Source of the DNA: Paludibacter sp.
Lineage (GTDB): Bacteria; Bacteroidota; Bacteroidia; Bacteroidales; Paludibacteraceae
Direction: 5' to 3'
NCBI GenBank assembly: GCA_028710415.1
Contig: JAQTUE010000025.1
Span: 35,851 to 99,850 of the forward strand
DNA: 64,000 nucleotides
A program made the position numbers and the translations under genes. The notes beneath the pieces are model-generated. The model had not been told where the DNA came from, searched no databases, and was given only the letters and a program-made list of their open reading frames with translations. This document shows, one piece after another, positions 10,261-20,409 of the stretch; positions within the stretch are counted from its first letter, which is position 1; each line of letters begins with the position of its first letter.

Positions 10261-11142
10261 ATGTATACTCTGATTGATGGCAAAGCCATAGCCGAAAAAG
10301 TAAAAGAAGAAATAGCAGAAGAAGTAAAGCTGATTGTTGCTTCCGGTAAAAGGGCGCCACACTTAGCTGTTGTTATTGTAGGCCATGATGGTGGCAGTGA
10401 AACCTATGTGGCTCATAAAGTGAAATCATGCCATCAGGTAGGTTTTAAATCAACAAAGATTGCTTTTGAAGCCGATATAACCGAAGCTGAATTACTTGCC
10501 AAGATTGATGAACTGAATAAGGATGAAAGCCTGGATGGTTTTATTGTACAACTTCCATTGCCTAAGCATATCTCTGAACAAAAAGTGATTGAAGCTATTG
10601 ATTACCGCAAAGATGTGGATGGATTTCATCCGGTAAATGTAGGTCGGTTGTTAATTGGATTACCATGTTATGTCTGTGCTACTCCTTCGGGCATTATGGA
10701 ATTAATCAAGCGTTATGAAATTCCAACAGCCGGTAAAAACTGTGTCGTGATTGGAAGAAGTAATATCGTTGGAAAACCTGTTGCTTCCCTGATGATGCAA
10801 AAAGGTTATCCGGGTGATGCTACGGTTACAGTATGCCACAGTCGTACCAAGAACCTGAAAGAAATATGCCTGCAGGCTGATATTATTATTGCCGCCCTGG
10901 GCCAGCCTGAATTCCTGACAGGAGATATGGTGAAAAACGGTGCAGCAGTGATTGATGTTGGAACCACCCGTGTGCCTTCCGATAAAACCAAGACAGGTTT
11001 CCGCCTGAGTGGTGATGTAAAATTTGATGAAGTTGCTCCCAAATGTTCTTTTATTACCCCTGTCCCAGGTGGTGTCGGTCCAATGACAATCGTATCATTA
11101 TTGAAAAATACTTTGTTGGCTGCAAAAGGGGAAATCTATTAA
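10261..11142 (+). CDS. folD: Methylenetetrahydrofolate dehydrogenase/cyclohydrolase
   Basis: [18 protein letters not shown]...[18 protein letters not shown]...[11 protein letters not shown]...[13 protein letters not shown]...[11 protein letters not shown]. Confidence 0.97.
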   Translation: MYTLIDGKAIAEKVKEEIAEEVKLIVASGKRAPHLAVVIVGHDGGSETYVAHKVKSCHQVGFKSTKIAFEADITEAELLAKIDELNKDESLDGFIVQLPLPKHISEQKVIEAIDYRKDVDGFHPVNVGRLLIGLPCYVCATPSGIMELIKRYEIPTAGKNCVVIGRSNIVGKPVASLMMQKGYPGDATVTVCHSRTKNLKEICLQADIIIAALGQPEFLTGDMVKNGAAVIDVGTTRVPSDKTKTGFRLSGDVKFDEVAPKCSFITPVPGGVGPMTIVSLLKNTLLAAKGEIY

Positions 11143-11145
11143 AGA

Positions 11146-11290
11146 ACCCTAAGAACCCCTAACCCCTCCCGGTAAATCGGGATAAATTGCGGGGAACTGA
11201 ATTACTTATAAATAGTAAGTAAGAAATAGAGGTGAAATCATAATCCACAATACTAACTAAATTCCCCTTTAGGGGCTAGGGGTTCTTTAT
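11146..11290. repeat. Inverted word element with AAGAACCCCTAACCCCT / AGGGGCTAGGGGTTCTTT arms
   Basis: Arms fill the folD-rsmE gap; contains AATTCCCCTTTAGGGG (11260..11275), shared inverted with 62080..62095. Confidence 0.8.
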
Positions 11291-11291
11291 T

Positions 11292-11990
11292 ATGTCATTA
11301 TTCTACGTCCCATCCTTATCAGTTAGCCATGTTCTTCCGGAAGAAGAATCGCAGCATGCTGTCAAAGTATTGCGCTTGCAGGTTGGAGAAGAGATAACGC
11401 TGGTTGATGGTACAGGAGGATTTTATAAAGCGAAAATAACCAATCCTCACCCAAAACATTGTTCATTTGAAATTACCGAAACAATACTGGAATATGGAAA
11501 GCGTGATTTTCACTTGCATATTGCCATAGCACCTACCAAAAACATTGAACGCCTGGAATGGTTTATTGAAAAAGCTACTGAAATAGGCATTGATGAAATT
11601 ACCCCGATCATTTGCCGTTTCTCCGAACGTAAGGTGATTAAATCTGAACGACTCGAGAAGATCATTGTTTCGGCAGCAAAACAATCATTAAAAGCTTATT
11701 TCCCTGTTTTGAACCCACTTTGTTCATTTGATGAGTTGTTGAAGAATCAACATGCCTCCCAAAAATTTATAGCCCATTGTTATGACGAAGACAAACGGTT
11801 ATTGCAAAACGAAATACAAAAAACGAATGACGTACTGATACTAATCGGACCGGAAGGTGATTTTAGTAAAGAGGAAGTGCAAAAGGCTTTGTCTGCCGGC
11901 TTTATCCCTGTCTCGTTGGGAAATAGCCGTCTGCGTACTGAAACAGCCGGCGTGGTAGCCTGTCATACGGTGTGTTTGTTAAATGAATAG
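11292..11990 (+). CDS. rsmE: 16S rRNA (uracil-1498-N3)-methyltransferase
   Basis: IALAPTKNIERLEWFIEKATEIG-type region, RFSERKVIKSERLEKI, LIGPEGDFSKEEV, LGNSRLRTETAGVVA. Confidence 0.95.
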   Translation: MSLFYVPSLSVSHVLPEEESQHAVKVLRLQVGEEITLVDGTGGFYKAKITNPHPKHCSFEITETILEYGKRDFHLHIAIAPTKNIERLEWFIEKATEIGIDEITPIICRFSERKVIKSERLEKIIVSAAKQSLKAYFPVLNPLCSFDELLKNQHASQKFIAHCYDEDKRLLQNEIQKTNDVLILIGPEGDFSKEEVQKALSAGFIPVSLGNSRLRTETAGVVACHTVCLLNE

Positions 11991-11994
11991 TTAA

Positions 11995-12076
11995 TAGTGA
12001 GTAGTGAGTAGTAGGTAGTAGGTAGTAAGTAGAAGGTAGTAAGTAGTCGGTAGAAGGTAGTCGGTAGTGGGTAGAA
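11995..12076. repeat. GTAGTAG-type heptamer array
   Basis: gtagtga gtagtag gtagtag gtagtaa gtagaag gtagtaa gtagtcg gtagaag gtagtcg gtagtgg. Confidence 0.92.
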
Positions 12077-12098
12077 AAAAGTCTTTGCATGCAGAATC

Positions 12099-12289
12099 CA
12101 ACCAATCAACCAATCAACTTAATTACCCAATCAACTTAATCAACCAATCAACTTAATTACCCAATCAACTTAATCAACCAATCAACTTAATCAACCAATC
12201 AACCAATTAACCAGTTAACCAATCAACCAATCAACTAATCAACTAATCAACTAATCAACCAATCAACCAATCAACCAATCAACCAATCA
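12099..12289. repeat. AACCAATC / AACTTAATC 8/9-bp word array
   Basis: Long alternation of AACCAATC (8) and AACTTAATC (9), reaching into the stop codon of yaaA. Confidence 0.92.
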
Positions 12290-13057
12290 TCCTCTCGTAA
12301 ATACCAGCTTCTTTTCTGTCGATAGCCTGGAATTATACCAATAACCATCTGCATTAAATCCTTTTAAATCCTCTACATTTTCAATCCGGTGTTCAATCAC
12401 ATAACGGACAAACATGCCACGTGCCTTCTTGACATACATGACTATGGGTATGTACTGATCATTTCTATTTTCAAGAAATTCAAAGTCAATTACCTCTGCC
12501 TGGAGTTGTTTTCGATTGATTGATTTGAAGTACTCCCCCGAAGCCAGGTTTAGCAATACCTTTGGACCACCTGATCCAAGTATGGCATTATTCAGGGAAG
12601 GTGTTATGTGATTTTTCCAGAAAGCATAAAGATTATTCCCCTTGTCGGTTTTTAATCTGGTACTCACTTCAAGTCTGTAAGGCTGTATAAGATCGAGAGG
12701 ACGAAGAACTCCATACAGACCCGATAGTATTCTTAAATGGGACTGCAGGTAGCCAAACTCATCGGGTGAGAATGTTTTTGCATCCAATCCACGGAAAACC
12801 TCCCCGTTGAATACAAAGATGGATTGTTTTGCGTTTTGAGGTGTAAAAGGAACCTGCCAGTTGAAATGCCTGTCTGCATTGAGTTGGGCCAGGTTGGAAT
12901 TGATATCAAGCAAATCGGCTAATTCTGTGCGTGATAATTGTTTGATTTTATGTGCCAATATCCCGGCAGAATCAATAAATTCAGGGATGGTGAAATCCTG
13001 AATATAGTGTTGGGGTGTGAAGTTTTGGATTTTTGCCGGTGATAGGAGTAATAACAT
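12287..13057 (-). CDS. yaaA: Peroxide stress protein YaaA (DUF328)
   Basis: MLLLLSPAKIQNF...FNGEVFRGLDAKTF...LRILSGLYGVLRPLDLIQPYRLEVST...LNLASGEYFKS. Confidence 0.95.
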   Translation of the reverse strand: MLLLLSPAKIQNFTPQHYIQDFTIPEFIDSAGILAHKIKQLSRTELADLLDINSNLAQLNADRHFNWQVPFTPQNAKQSIFVFNGEVFRGLDAKTFSPDEFGYLQSHLRILSGLYGVLRPLDLIQPYRLEVSTRLKTDKGNNLYAFWKNHITPSLNNAILGSGGPKVLLNLASGEYFKSINRKQLQAEVIDFEFLENRNDQYIPIVMYVKKARGMFVRYVIEHRIENVEDLKGFNADGYWYNSRLSTEKKLVFTRG

Positions 13058-13130
13058 GTGAGTATTCGTTAATTAGGATTCAAAATTACTCATTTCATTC
13101 CATATTCCCAATATTTTATCTCATAGATTA

Positions 13131-13162
13131 AAAAAAGACCCGCCATATGGCGGGTCTTTTTT
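13131..13162. terminator. Perfect palindromic bidirectional terminator
   Basis: AAAAAAGACCCGCCAT|ATGGCGGGTCTTTTTT. Confidence 0.9.
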
Positions 13163-13184
13163 TGATCTGTGAAGTCGAAATGGA

Positions 13185-13781
13185 TTATTTTCTCCATTTT
13201 CCACCACCCAGATAGAATCCTATCGATAAGTTTAAAAAACTGTTTCCGGTAGTGCCTATTGTTGCATTATTTATGTCAACCAGTCTTGAACCTGGAACAA
13301 GGTAATATTCTAAAGCCATTCTGAAATGACCTGCTTCAAATCCTCCACGCAGTAACCCTCCAATTTTGTGTTCAATTAATAGTCCGGCCGGAAGTGTTGT
13401 GGATTGATCTGCTGATGTTAATCTCATATTTATAATAGAGAATGTTCCTAATCCACCACCAAGAAATGGTGCAAAACTGCTTTCTTCTTTGTTGAAATAA
13501 TAATCCCCGTTAACTAAACTGTAAGTCAGTGCGCTGGCAGTAGCTGTATAATTCGTACCGCTTCCAACAATGTCTTTCGCTAAAGCAGCTAATCCAAATT
13601 TAACCCCAAGATTTAGATTGTCCATAATGTTATACCGAATGTCCAGGCCGCCATTAAATCCTAAACCGGCATTTGGAAATGCTAGTCCTGCATCCAAACC
13701 AACCCTGATTTTACCTTTTTCCTGTGCATTCAGGGCAAATACAAAAGTTGCAATAAATAAGCTTACAATTAGTTTCTTCAT
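13185..13781 (-). CDS. Outer membrane beta-barrel protein (tandem copy 1)
   Basis: Signal peptide MKKLIVSLFIATFVFALNAQ, C-terminal LNLSIGFYLGGGKWRK; paralog of the next CDS. Confidence 0.82.
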   Translation of the reverse strand: MKKLIVSLFIATFVFALNAQEKGKIRVGLDAGLAFPNAGLGFNGGLDIRYNIMDNLNLGVKFGLAALAKDIVGSGTNYTATASALTYSLVNGDYYFNKEESSFAPFLGGGLGTFSIINMRLTSADQSTTLPAGLLIEHKIGGLLRGGFEAGHFRMALEYYLVPGSRLVDINNATIGTTGNSFLNLSIGFYLGGGKWRK

Positions 13782-13856
13782 AATCTGATTATATTAATTT
13801 AATTAATGAAATGCAAAGATAAAGTATTTTATTTAATTATTTAATATAAATTTGGA

Positions 13857-14456
13857 TTATTTTTTCCATTTTCCACCACCCAGATAGAATCCAATTGTAA
13901 GGTTAAGATAACTATTTGAAGTTGTTCCAATGATGCTATTACTCAAGTCGACTAAACCTGATCGTGGAATAATATAGTATTCTAAAGCCATTCTGAAATG
14001 ACCTGCTTCAAATCCTCCTCGCAATAATCCACCAAATTTATTTTCTACTGATATTCCCGAAGGAATTGCTGAAGACAGTGTGGAAGAGGTTGCTCTCAAG
14101 TTTGCTATGAAATATGTACCAAAACCACCACCCAGGAATGGTGCAAAACTCTTATCCGGTTTGTTGAAATAATAATCTCCGGTTATTAAACTTGAAGTCA
14201 ATCCGCAAGCTGTATAGGATGAATTTTCGGGACTTGAAATAATAATGTCTTTTACCATGGCAGCACCTCCAAATTTAACACCGACATTTAAATTATCTAA
14301 TATATTGTAGCGAATATCTATATCACCATCGAATCCAACTCCTAATTTTGGAATTCCGAATCCTGCATCCAATCCAACCCTGATTTTACCTTTTTCCTGA
14401 GCATTCAGGACAAATACAAAAGTTGCAATAAATAAGCTTACAATTAGTTTCTTCAT
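13857..14456 (-). CDS. Outer membrane beta-barrel protein (tandem copy 2)
   Basis: MKKLIVSLFIATFVFVLNAQEKGKIRVGLDAG...LRGGFEAGHFRMALEYY; near-identical ends, diverged middle. Confidence 0.82.
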   Translation of the reverse strand: MKKLIVSLFIATFVFVLNAQEKGKIRVGLDAGFGIPKLGVGFDGDIDIRYNILDNLNVGVKFGGAAMVKDIIISSPENSSYTACGLTSSLITGDYYFNKPDKSFAPFLGGGFGTYFIANLRATSSTLSSAIPSGISVENKFGGLLRGGFEAGHFRMALEYYIIPRSGLVDLSNSIIGTTSNSYLNLTIGFYLGGGKWKK

Positions 14457-14570
14457 AATCTGAGTCTATTAATTTAATTAAATTAAATGCAAAGATAAAC
14501 TATTTAATTAACTATTTGAAGTTTATATAGATTATTTTAAAATCTGTCAATGTGGTGAGTTTATAAAAAA

Positions 14571-14596
14571 ACGGTCTTGCCTAATGGCAAGACCGT
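14571..14596 (-). terminator. Terminator downstream of pfp
   Basis: ACGGTCTTGCC-TAAT-GGCAAGACCGT, 11-bp arms, followed by T's on the minus strand. Confidence 0.88.
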
Positions 14597-14623
14597 TTTA
14601 AATATTTAAAGCACATTATAAAT

Positions 14624-16282
14624 TTACTTTCTTCCTTGTTCCAATTGCAATGTGCGGGTAGGTTGGTCGCAGACTTCGGTTGGTCCGTAATACTGAATAG
14701 GACCCGGGTAGATATAATTGATGTTCTCACCTGCCCAGTCTTCACGTACTGATTCAAAGAATCTAAACGGAGCACCTTCCAAATGAACCAGTGCTTTTTG
14801 AATAACCGGTTTCATTTTACCATGGCGACGTTCCATGTTCATCATCATTGTAATTGGCACTCCACCTGCAATCCATTCATCTGCTGGGGCTGTCAGGTTG
14901 CGTACAGATGCCATGTAGCCAGTTTTACCTTCAGAAATCAAAATGGATGCTGTATAACCTAATGAATAAGTATAATCGGCATCAAAGTTTGAAGGTATGG
15001 CACAACGTCCTTCATATCCGAAGAAGTGGTTGATGGCTGAGAATTTGCCTTTGTATTTGCCTTCTGCTTTCAGTTGAGCCAGACGTTTTGCAACCATCTC
15101 GATCAACAGTTTTTCTGTTTCAATAAGCGATACCTGAACATTTCCATGAGGATCGCGGTCCAGGGTAAGTTGTTTTGCAATACCTTTTGGTAAGCTGCGG
15201 TAAACTTCTGTACTTTCAGGAGTCAGCATTCCTTTTACATATTCACGTTTTTCTTCATCCGTACCAAGGGCTACGAAGTCTTCGTTATCGCTTAATAATT
15301 CATTAAGTTCGGAGATCAGAATTTTCATGGCAGGGATAAACTCAATTAATCCTTCAGGTATTAGAACCGTTCCAAAATTAAGTCCGTGTTTTGCACGGTT
15401 TACTACTACCTTGACGATATTATCAACCACATCTTTCAAAGTCATGTTTTTGACTTCTACTTCTTCCGAAACAATACAAATGTTTGGTTGGCTTTGCAAA
15501 GCACATTCCAGGGTAATGTGCGACGCAGAACGTCCCATTAGGCGGATAAAGTGCCAGTATTTCTTTGCAGAGTTGGCATCACGCTGGATGTTACCGATTA
15601 ATTCGGAATATACTTTACAGGCAGTATCAAAACCAAATGAAGTCTCAATCATTTCGTTTTTCAAATCACCATCAATGGTTTTAGGACAACCGATTACCTG
15701 TATGTCTTCTTTGTGCTGTGAATAATATTCAGCCAGTACACAGGCATTTGTATTCGAGTCATCACCACCGATAATTACAATCGCGTTGATGCCAAGTTTT
15801 TTGCATATTTCGGCACCTTTATCGTATTGCCATTCTTCTTCAAGTTTGGTACGTCCTGAACCGATAATGTCAAAGCCACCGGTGTTGAGGTATTCATCAA
15901 CGATTTCTTTGGTTAGTTCAATGTATTCATGATCGACCAATCCGCTAGGACCTCCCAGAAAACCATATAATTTGTTTTCAGGATTCAGGGCTTTCAGTCC
16001 ATCGTATAAACCACAAATAACATTGTGGCCACCCGGAGCTTGACCACCGGAAAGGATAACGCCAACACCAACAACCGGATTTTCTTTCTTTGTTCCCGGC
16101 TCAATTGTCAATAAAGGCATTCCATAGGTATTCGGAAACAGATTCTTGATATCAACCTGGTCGGCAACCGATTCTGTCTCGGCACCTTCTTTAAGTACAA
16201 CAGTGCCTTTTAAAGCTGAAGGCAATTTGGGTTGGTAGCTTGCCCGTGCTAGTTGCAAAGGACTTTTGGTCATTAATTTCAT
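14624..16282 (-). CDS. pfp: Diphosphate--fructose-6-phosphate 1-phosphotransferase
   Basis: [16 protein letters not shown]...[18 protein letters not shown]...[18 protein letters not shown]...[11 protein letters not shown]...[14 protein letters not shown]. Confidence 0.95.
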   Translation of the reverse strand: MKLMTKSPLQLARASYQPKLPSALKGTVVLKEGAETESVADQVDIKNLFPNTYGMPLLTIEPGTKKENPVVGVGVILSGGQAPGGHNVICGLYDGLKALNPENKLYGFLGGPSGLVDHEYIELTKEIVDEYLNTGGFDIIGSGRTKLEEEWQYDKGAEICKKLGINAIVIIGGDDSNTNACVLAEYYSQHKEDIQVIGCPKTIDGDLKNEMIETSFGFDTACKVYSELIGNIQRDANSAKKYWHFIRLMGRSASHITLECALQSQPNICIVSEEVEVKNMTLKDVVDNIVKVVVNRAKHGLNFGTVLIPEGLIEFIPAMKILISELNELLSDNEDFVALGTDEEKREYVKGMLTPESTEVYRSLPKGIAKQLTLDRDPHGNVQVSLIETEKLLIEMVAKRLAQLKAEGKYKGKFSAINHFFGYEGRCAIPSNFDADYTYSLGYTASILISEGKTGYMASVRNLTAPADEWIAGGVPITMMMNMERRHGKMKPVIQKALVHLEGAPFRFFESVREDWAGENINYIYPGPIQYYGPTEVCDQPTRTLQLEQGRK

Positions 16283-16527
16283 AAATAAGTATATATTATA
16301 ATAGTTTGATATTCAAATGTATGTTTTTCTGGCAATTTGACTGCAAAATTAAAGAAAAATTTCTACAATACAAAAAAGATTGGTTGTAGAATGATGTGAA
16401 ATCGGGAAGTTCTGTTATCACAGAGTATTCTCCTATGACTAAGGCCGTTTCAATGTGATTGTAATCAGCCACATCGCCCTGTTCAACTTATTTTTATTGA
16501 ACCGGTAAATTTACCAATTATTATCAC

Positions 16528-16535
16528 TACCTTTG
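16528..16535 (+). promoter_or_regulatory. Candidate -7 box TACCTTTG of a long DEAD-box helicase leader
   Basis: TAnnTTTG match about 240 nt upstream of the helicase ATG; no convincing -33 box at standard spacing. Confidence 0.3.
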
Positions 16536-16774
16536 CGCCCGAATTAAAAACAACTATACGTTGTGAGTAAAATATCCGCACACACTGCATTAACCTTTGC
16601 AGGCTGCTTATCTGAGGGTACACGTTTTGGAAAAACGAATGAAACCCGAATCCACTTTTGTTCTTAAAAGCTCAGAAGTATCATGAGGGTTCCATGAGAG
16701 GTTGGTTTAAATCAACGCATTCTCATGAAATAATCGCCGGATTACTACTCGAAACGTGTACTAAAAACAACAAA

Positions 16775-18649
16775 ATGACATTTAAAGAATTGAATTTGAA
16801 GGACGATATTTTATCGGCCATCGAAGAGCTTGGCTATGAGTTTCCTATGCCGGTTCAAGAAAAAACGATCCCCTTCATGCTGGAGCAAACTGCCGATTTA
16901 GTGGCTTTGGCTCAAACAGGAACAGGTAAAACAGCTGCTTTCGGGTTGCCGGTATTAAACATGATCGATCCTACCCGCAAACAGGTACAGGCATTGGTGC
17001 TTTCGCCAACCCGCGAATTATGTATCCAGATTGCCAATGACTTAAAAGGCTATTCCAAAAACATGCGCGGTATGCGTATCGTTCCGGTATATGGTGGCGA
17101 AGATATTCGTACACAACTTCGTCAATTGGATACCGCTCCACAAATCATTGTAGCTACCCCGGGCCGTTTGATCGACCTGATTGAACGTGGTAAAGTTGAA
17201 CTGGGTGCCATTGACTTTTTGGTACTTGATGAAGCTGACGAAATGCTGAACATGGGTTTCAAGGAAGATATTGAAACAATCCTGCAACGTACCCCTGACA
17301 CACGTCGTACCATGCTTTTCTCGGCAACCATGCCAAAGGAAATTGCAAATATCGCCAAGCGGTATATGAAGAATTACGAAGAAATTACTGTTGGAACTAA
17401 AAATGCAGGTGCCGAAAATGTAGAACACATCTACTATTTATCACAGGCAAAACAACGTTACATGGTATTGAAACGTATTGTGGATTTGAATCCGGATATT
17501 TACGGTATTGTTTTTTGCCGTACCCGTATGGAAACAAAAGAAGTTGCCGACAAATTGATGCACGATGGCTATAATGCCGATGCGCTTCATGGTGACCTTT
17601 CACAAGCTCAACGTGACACGGTAATGCAAAAATTCCGTATCCGCAATATCCAGTTGCTGGTTGCTACTGATGTGGCTGCTCGTGGATTGGACGTTAGTGA
17701 TCTGACTCACGTAATCAATTACAACTTGCCTGATGATGTTGAAATCTATACCCACCGTAGTGGTCGTACAGGTCGTGCCAATAAAAAAGGGGTAGCTGTT
17801 TCGATTATCCATTCAAAGGAAAAATTTAAAATCAAGGATATTGAGCGCATGCTCCATAAATCTTTTGAACAACAACAAATCCCTAACGGACTTGAAGTTT
17901 GTAAAAAACAATTGTTCTTTATGATCGACCGTATGGAAAAGGTGGAAGTAAGCGAAGAACAGATTGAAACTTACATGCCTCAGATTATGAAACAATTGGA
18001 ATACCTCACCAAAGAGGAACTTCTGAAACGTTTCGTTTCGTTGGAATTCAACCGTTTCCTGAGTTATTATAAGAATGCCGAAGATTTAAACCTGCCTGAA
18101 CGTGGATTTGAACGCGGTGAACGCGGTGAACGCGGCGAACGTGGACCAAAACCGGGAGGAAGGATCCGTTTAAAAATGAATGTAGGCGAACGTGAAGGTA
18201 TCGATCCAAAACGTTTGTTAGGAATCATAAATGATGTAACCGGTGATAAGTCAATTAATATCGGTTCTATTGAAGTAACCAATAAATTTACCTTCTTTGA
18301 TGTGTTTGCCGATCAACTCGATCAGGTTGTAACTGCTTTTGCAGGACAATCGGATGTGGAAGTTTCGGAAGCCAAAGGAAGTAAAACATTCGAAGGTGGT
18401 GGCCGTAAACCGGAATATCGTCCTCGTAGTGGTGGAAGCTCAAGCTCTTATTCAGGTGGTGGATACCGCGGTGGTGATCGCAGTTCAAGCAGCCGTCCAA
18501 CCGATTCTACCGGTGGTGGCGAAAAACCTTGGCGTAACCGTGATGCCAGCGATCGTGGAAGCAGCCGTTCTTCAGCAGGAGGCAGCAGCGAACGCAGAAG
18601 CGGATCATCATACAAAGGTGGCAGCTCTTCGTACAAGAAAAGATCGTAA
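16775..18649 (+). CDS. DEAD/DEAH-box RNA helicase with DbpA-like C-terminal domain and Arg/Gly/Ser-rich tail
   Basis: MTFKELNLKDDILSAIEELGYEFPMPVQEKTIP, AQTGTGKT, VLDEADEML, FSATMP, HRSGRTGRA; start revised from 16658. Confidence 0.95.
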   Translation: MTFKELNLKDDILSAIEELGYEFPMPVQEKTIPFMLEQTADLVALAQTGTGKTAAFGLPVLNMIDPTRKQVQALVLSPTRELCIQIANDLKGYSKNMRGMRIVPVYGGEDIRTQLRQLDTAPQIIVATPGRLIDLIERGKVELGAIDFLVLDEADEMLNMGFKEDIETILQRTPDTRRTMLFSATMPKEIANIAKRYMKNYEEITVGTKNAGAENVEHIYYLSQAKQRYMVLKRIVDLNPDIYGIVFCRTRMETKEVADKLMHDGYNADALHGDLSQAQRDTVMQKFRIRNIQLLVATDVAARGLDVSDLTHVINYNLPDDVEIYTHRSGRTGRANKKGVAVSIIHSKEKFKIKDIERMLHKSFEQQQIPNGLEVCKKQLFFMIDRMEKVEVSEEQIETYMPQIMKQLEYLTKEELLKRFVSLEFNRFLSYYKNAEDLNLPERGFERGERGERGERGPKPGGRIRLKMNVGEREGIDPKRLLGIINDVTGDKSINIGSIEVTNKFTFFDVFADQLDQVVTAFAGQSDVEVSEAKGSKTFEGGGRKPEYRPRSGGSSSSYSGGGYRGGDRSSSSRPTDSTGGGEKPWRNRDASDRGSSRSSAGGSSERRSGSSYKGGSSSYKKRS

Positions 18650-18670
18650 GTGATTATATAAATCATAGGA

Positions 18671-18700
18671 ACGGATAATCCAGCAATGGGTTATCCGTTT
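18671..18700 (+). terminator. Terminator of the helicase gene
   Basis: ACGGATAATCCAGCAATGGGTTATCCGTTTT. Confidence 0.75.
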
Positions 18701-18783
18701 TCTGGTTTTATACCTTCCTCATAGGGCTGTAAAAGGACCCGGTGTCAATGTCCGCTTTATCATGATCCTGAAACATAAAAAAA

Positions 18784-18814
18784 ACCGCCTTATCCGGTTA
18801 CGGAATAAGGCGGT
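18784..18814 (-). terminator. Terminator of 18867..19364
   Basis: ACCGCCTTAT...ATAAGGCGGT, T-run on the minus strand. Confidence 0.85.
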
Positions 18815-18866
18815 CATACTTTGCAGGAATCAATTCCAATACCGGACAAAACTCCGGCTGCAATTG

Positions 18867-19364
18867 TTATACTTGGTGATTGGTGTTGTTTGCTGTCCTG
18901 AAATAATTTTCAACCCACCGTACCATTTGCTTGTCTGTCATTACATCCGCTGCTTCTACTGATAACAGACGGGAATGGATTAAGGGATATTTAATCATTT
19001 GAGCTTCAAATTCTTTTTTTATTAATGAAGGTCCAAATAATACCAATTCGTCGACATCTTTAATTCCTTGAAGGATATTTTTAAAATATTGGTGTTTTAC
19101 ATTCTTTAATTTGTGCATGTTTTTTATCTCTGTACTGTAATGTTGATTGCCAAATTTGGCAAAATCTTTTGTATCACCGGGTAACCTGAGTTTTGTCTGG
19201 ATCGGGGAAGTGATGATTTTATAAGTGTCATTCGAAATTTTGGGTGATTTACCCAACCGTTCTCCAGGAAGAGAATTCTGCACATTTGCACGGGCTTCAA
19301 CTGCATCTAGGGATATGATAACAGCTTTTTCTGTATCAATCCATACGCCAACTTTCTTTTTCAT
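18867..19364 (-). CDS. Hypothetical protein, possible eRF1 domain-3-like (baeRF-type) protein
   Basis: MKKKVGVWIDTEKAVIISLD...QYFKNILQGIKDVDELVLFGPSLIKKEFEAQMIKYPLIHSRLLSVEAADVMTDKQMVRWVENYF. Confidence 0.5.
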   Translation of the reverse strand: MKKKVGVWIDTEKAVIISLDAVEARANVQNSLPGERLGKSPKISNDTYKIITSPIQTKLRLPGDTKDFAKFGNQHYSTEIKNMHKLKNVKHQYFKNILQGIKDVDELVLFGPSLIKKEFEAQMIKYPLIHSRLLSVEAADVMTDKQMVRWVENYFRTANNTNHQV

Positions 19365-19472
19365 ACTTGTTTAATTTAAATAAATTATTACCAAGAAGAA
19401 CTTACCGGTCTTCGTAAAAGTACCCTGTTGAATTAAATGAATTCATAAGGCTAGTATTTCAAAGATCACGGT

Positions 19473-19690
19473 CTATTCTATAGTTGCAACAATCCCTGAT
19501 TGAAAATGTTGCTTGTCAATATTCAGTTTCAGGTTATTTAACTTCAGATAGTTTGGCTGATTGCCTGCACACCTTGATTCTACCCGAAAAGTGAATGTCT
19601 CTTTTGCGAGATATCATCACAAATCCCAATTTTATTTACATTTGTCTGATTACGTACATCTTGACCATTCTGTAATAAATCCATCCTCCT
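19473..19690 (-). pseudogene. Possible decayed ORF
   Basis: Minus-strand segments NGQDVRNQTNVNKIGICDDISQKRHSLFG* and, in another frame, ESRCAGNQPNYLKLNNLKLNIDKQHFQSGIVATIE*. Confidence 0.2.
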
Positions 19691-19803
19691 GTAATTGAAA
19701 ATCTTTCTATTACTTTCATGTTCATAAATGATAAAATAATAGAAACAAACCTACATATCTTATGTTCAGATAATTTCAATCGCTACAGCATTTCTATCCA
19801 CAA

Positions 19804-19869
19804 CTTTCAAACCTTTCAAACTTTTCAAACTTTTCAAACTTTTCAAACCTTTCAAACTCTTCAAACTCT
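19804..19869. repeat. CTTTCAAAC 9-mer array
   Basis: Seven or so degenerate copies of (A)CTTTTCAA/ACCTTTCAA; same word as 10220..10255 and 42335..42450. Confidence 0.9.
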
Positions 19870-19882
19870 GAACAGGAAGATA

Positions 19883-20066
19883 ATACCATGATGATACCAT
19901 GATGATACACTGGTTTCGTAAGAGATAAGCAGTAGTTACGCTATAATTACGTATATAACACGTACCCATTAAAAGGAGCGTAATATATGCGTAACTTCCG
20001 CATAAGGTTACGGAAACACCAAAAGAATACGTGCATTATCATGGTATCATCATGGCATTATCATAG
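19883..20066. repeat. Compound inverted element with 11-bp words (ACCATGATGAT)
   Basis: Left ATACCATGATGATACCATGATGATACAC, right GCATTATCATGGTATCATCATGGCATTATCAT; nested CGTAA-containing inner arms. Confidence 0.8.
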
Positions 20067-20409
20067 TGAATTTTGGCTTATAATTAATAATAACTTATTT
20101 GTAGATCATTTTAGATATTCATTGGGCCAAAGAAATACCATTTGGAATTACTAATATCCTTCAAAAGAATTGGATAGCAGTAATCTTTTGAATCTCAGAA
20201 GATGTATTTGATTATACAAATTGCATTAAACTTTAATGGAACTTACATTTAAAACTATTTTAAAGATTACTTGATTAACTGTTTCAATGTACAAATAAAC
20301 CTGATTTCGTTTTAATTCAATCCAATTCTCTTTCTAAAAACAGAGGGCAATAAACAAAATGATGAATTATTCGTTCAACTAAATACAGATCTTATTCAAT
20401 ACATAAATT

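Noticed and set aside
12099-12289. CRISPR array in the AACCAATC/AACTTAATC tract
   Set aside because: Units are 8-9 bp with no 20-40 bp spacers and no cas genes nearby.
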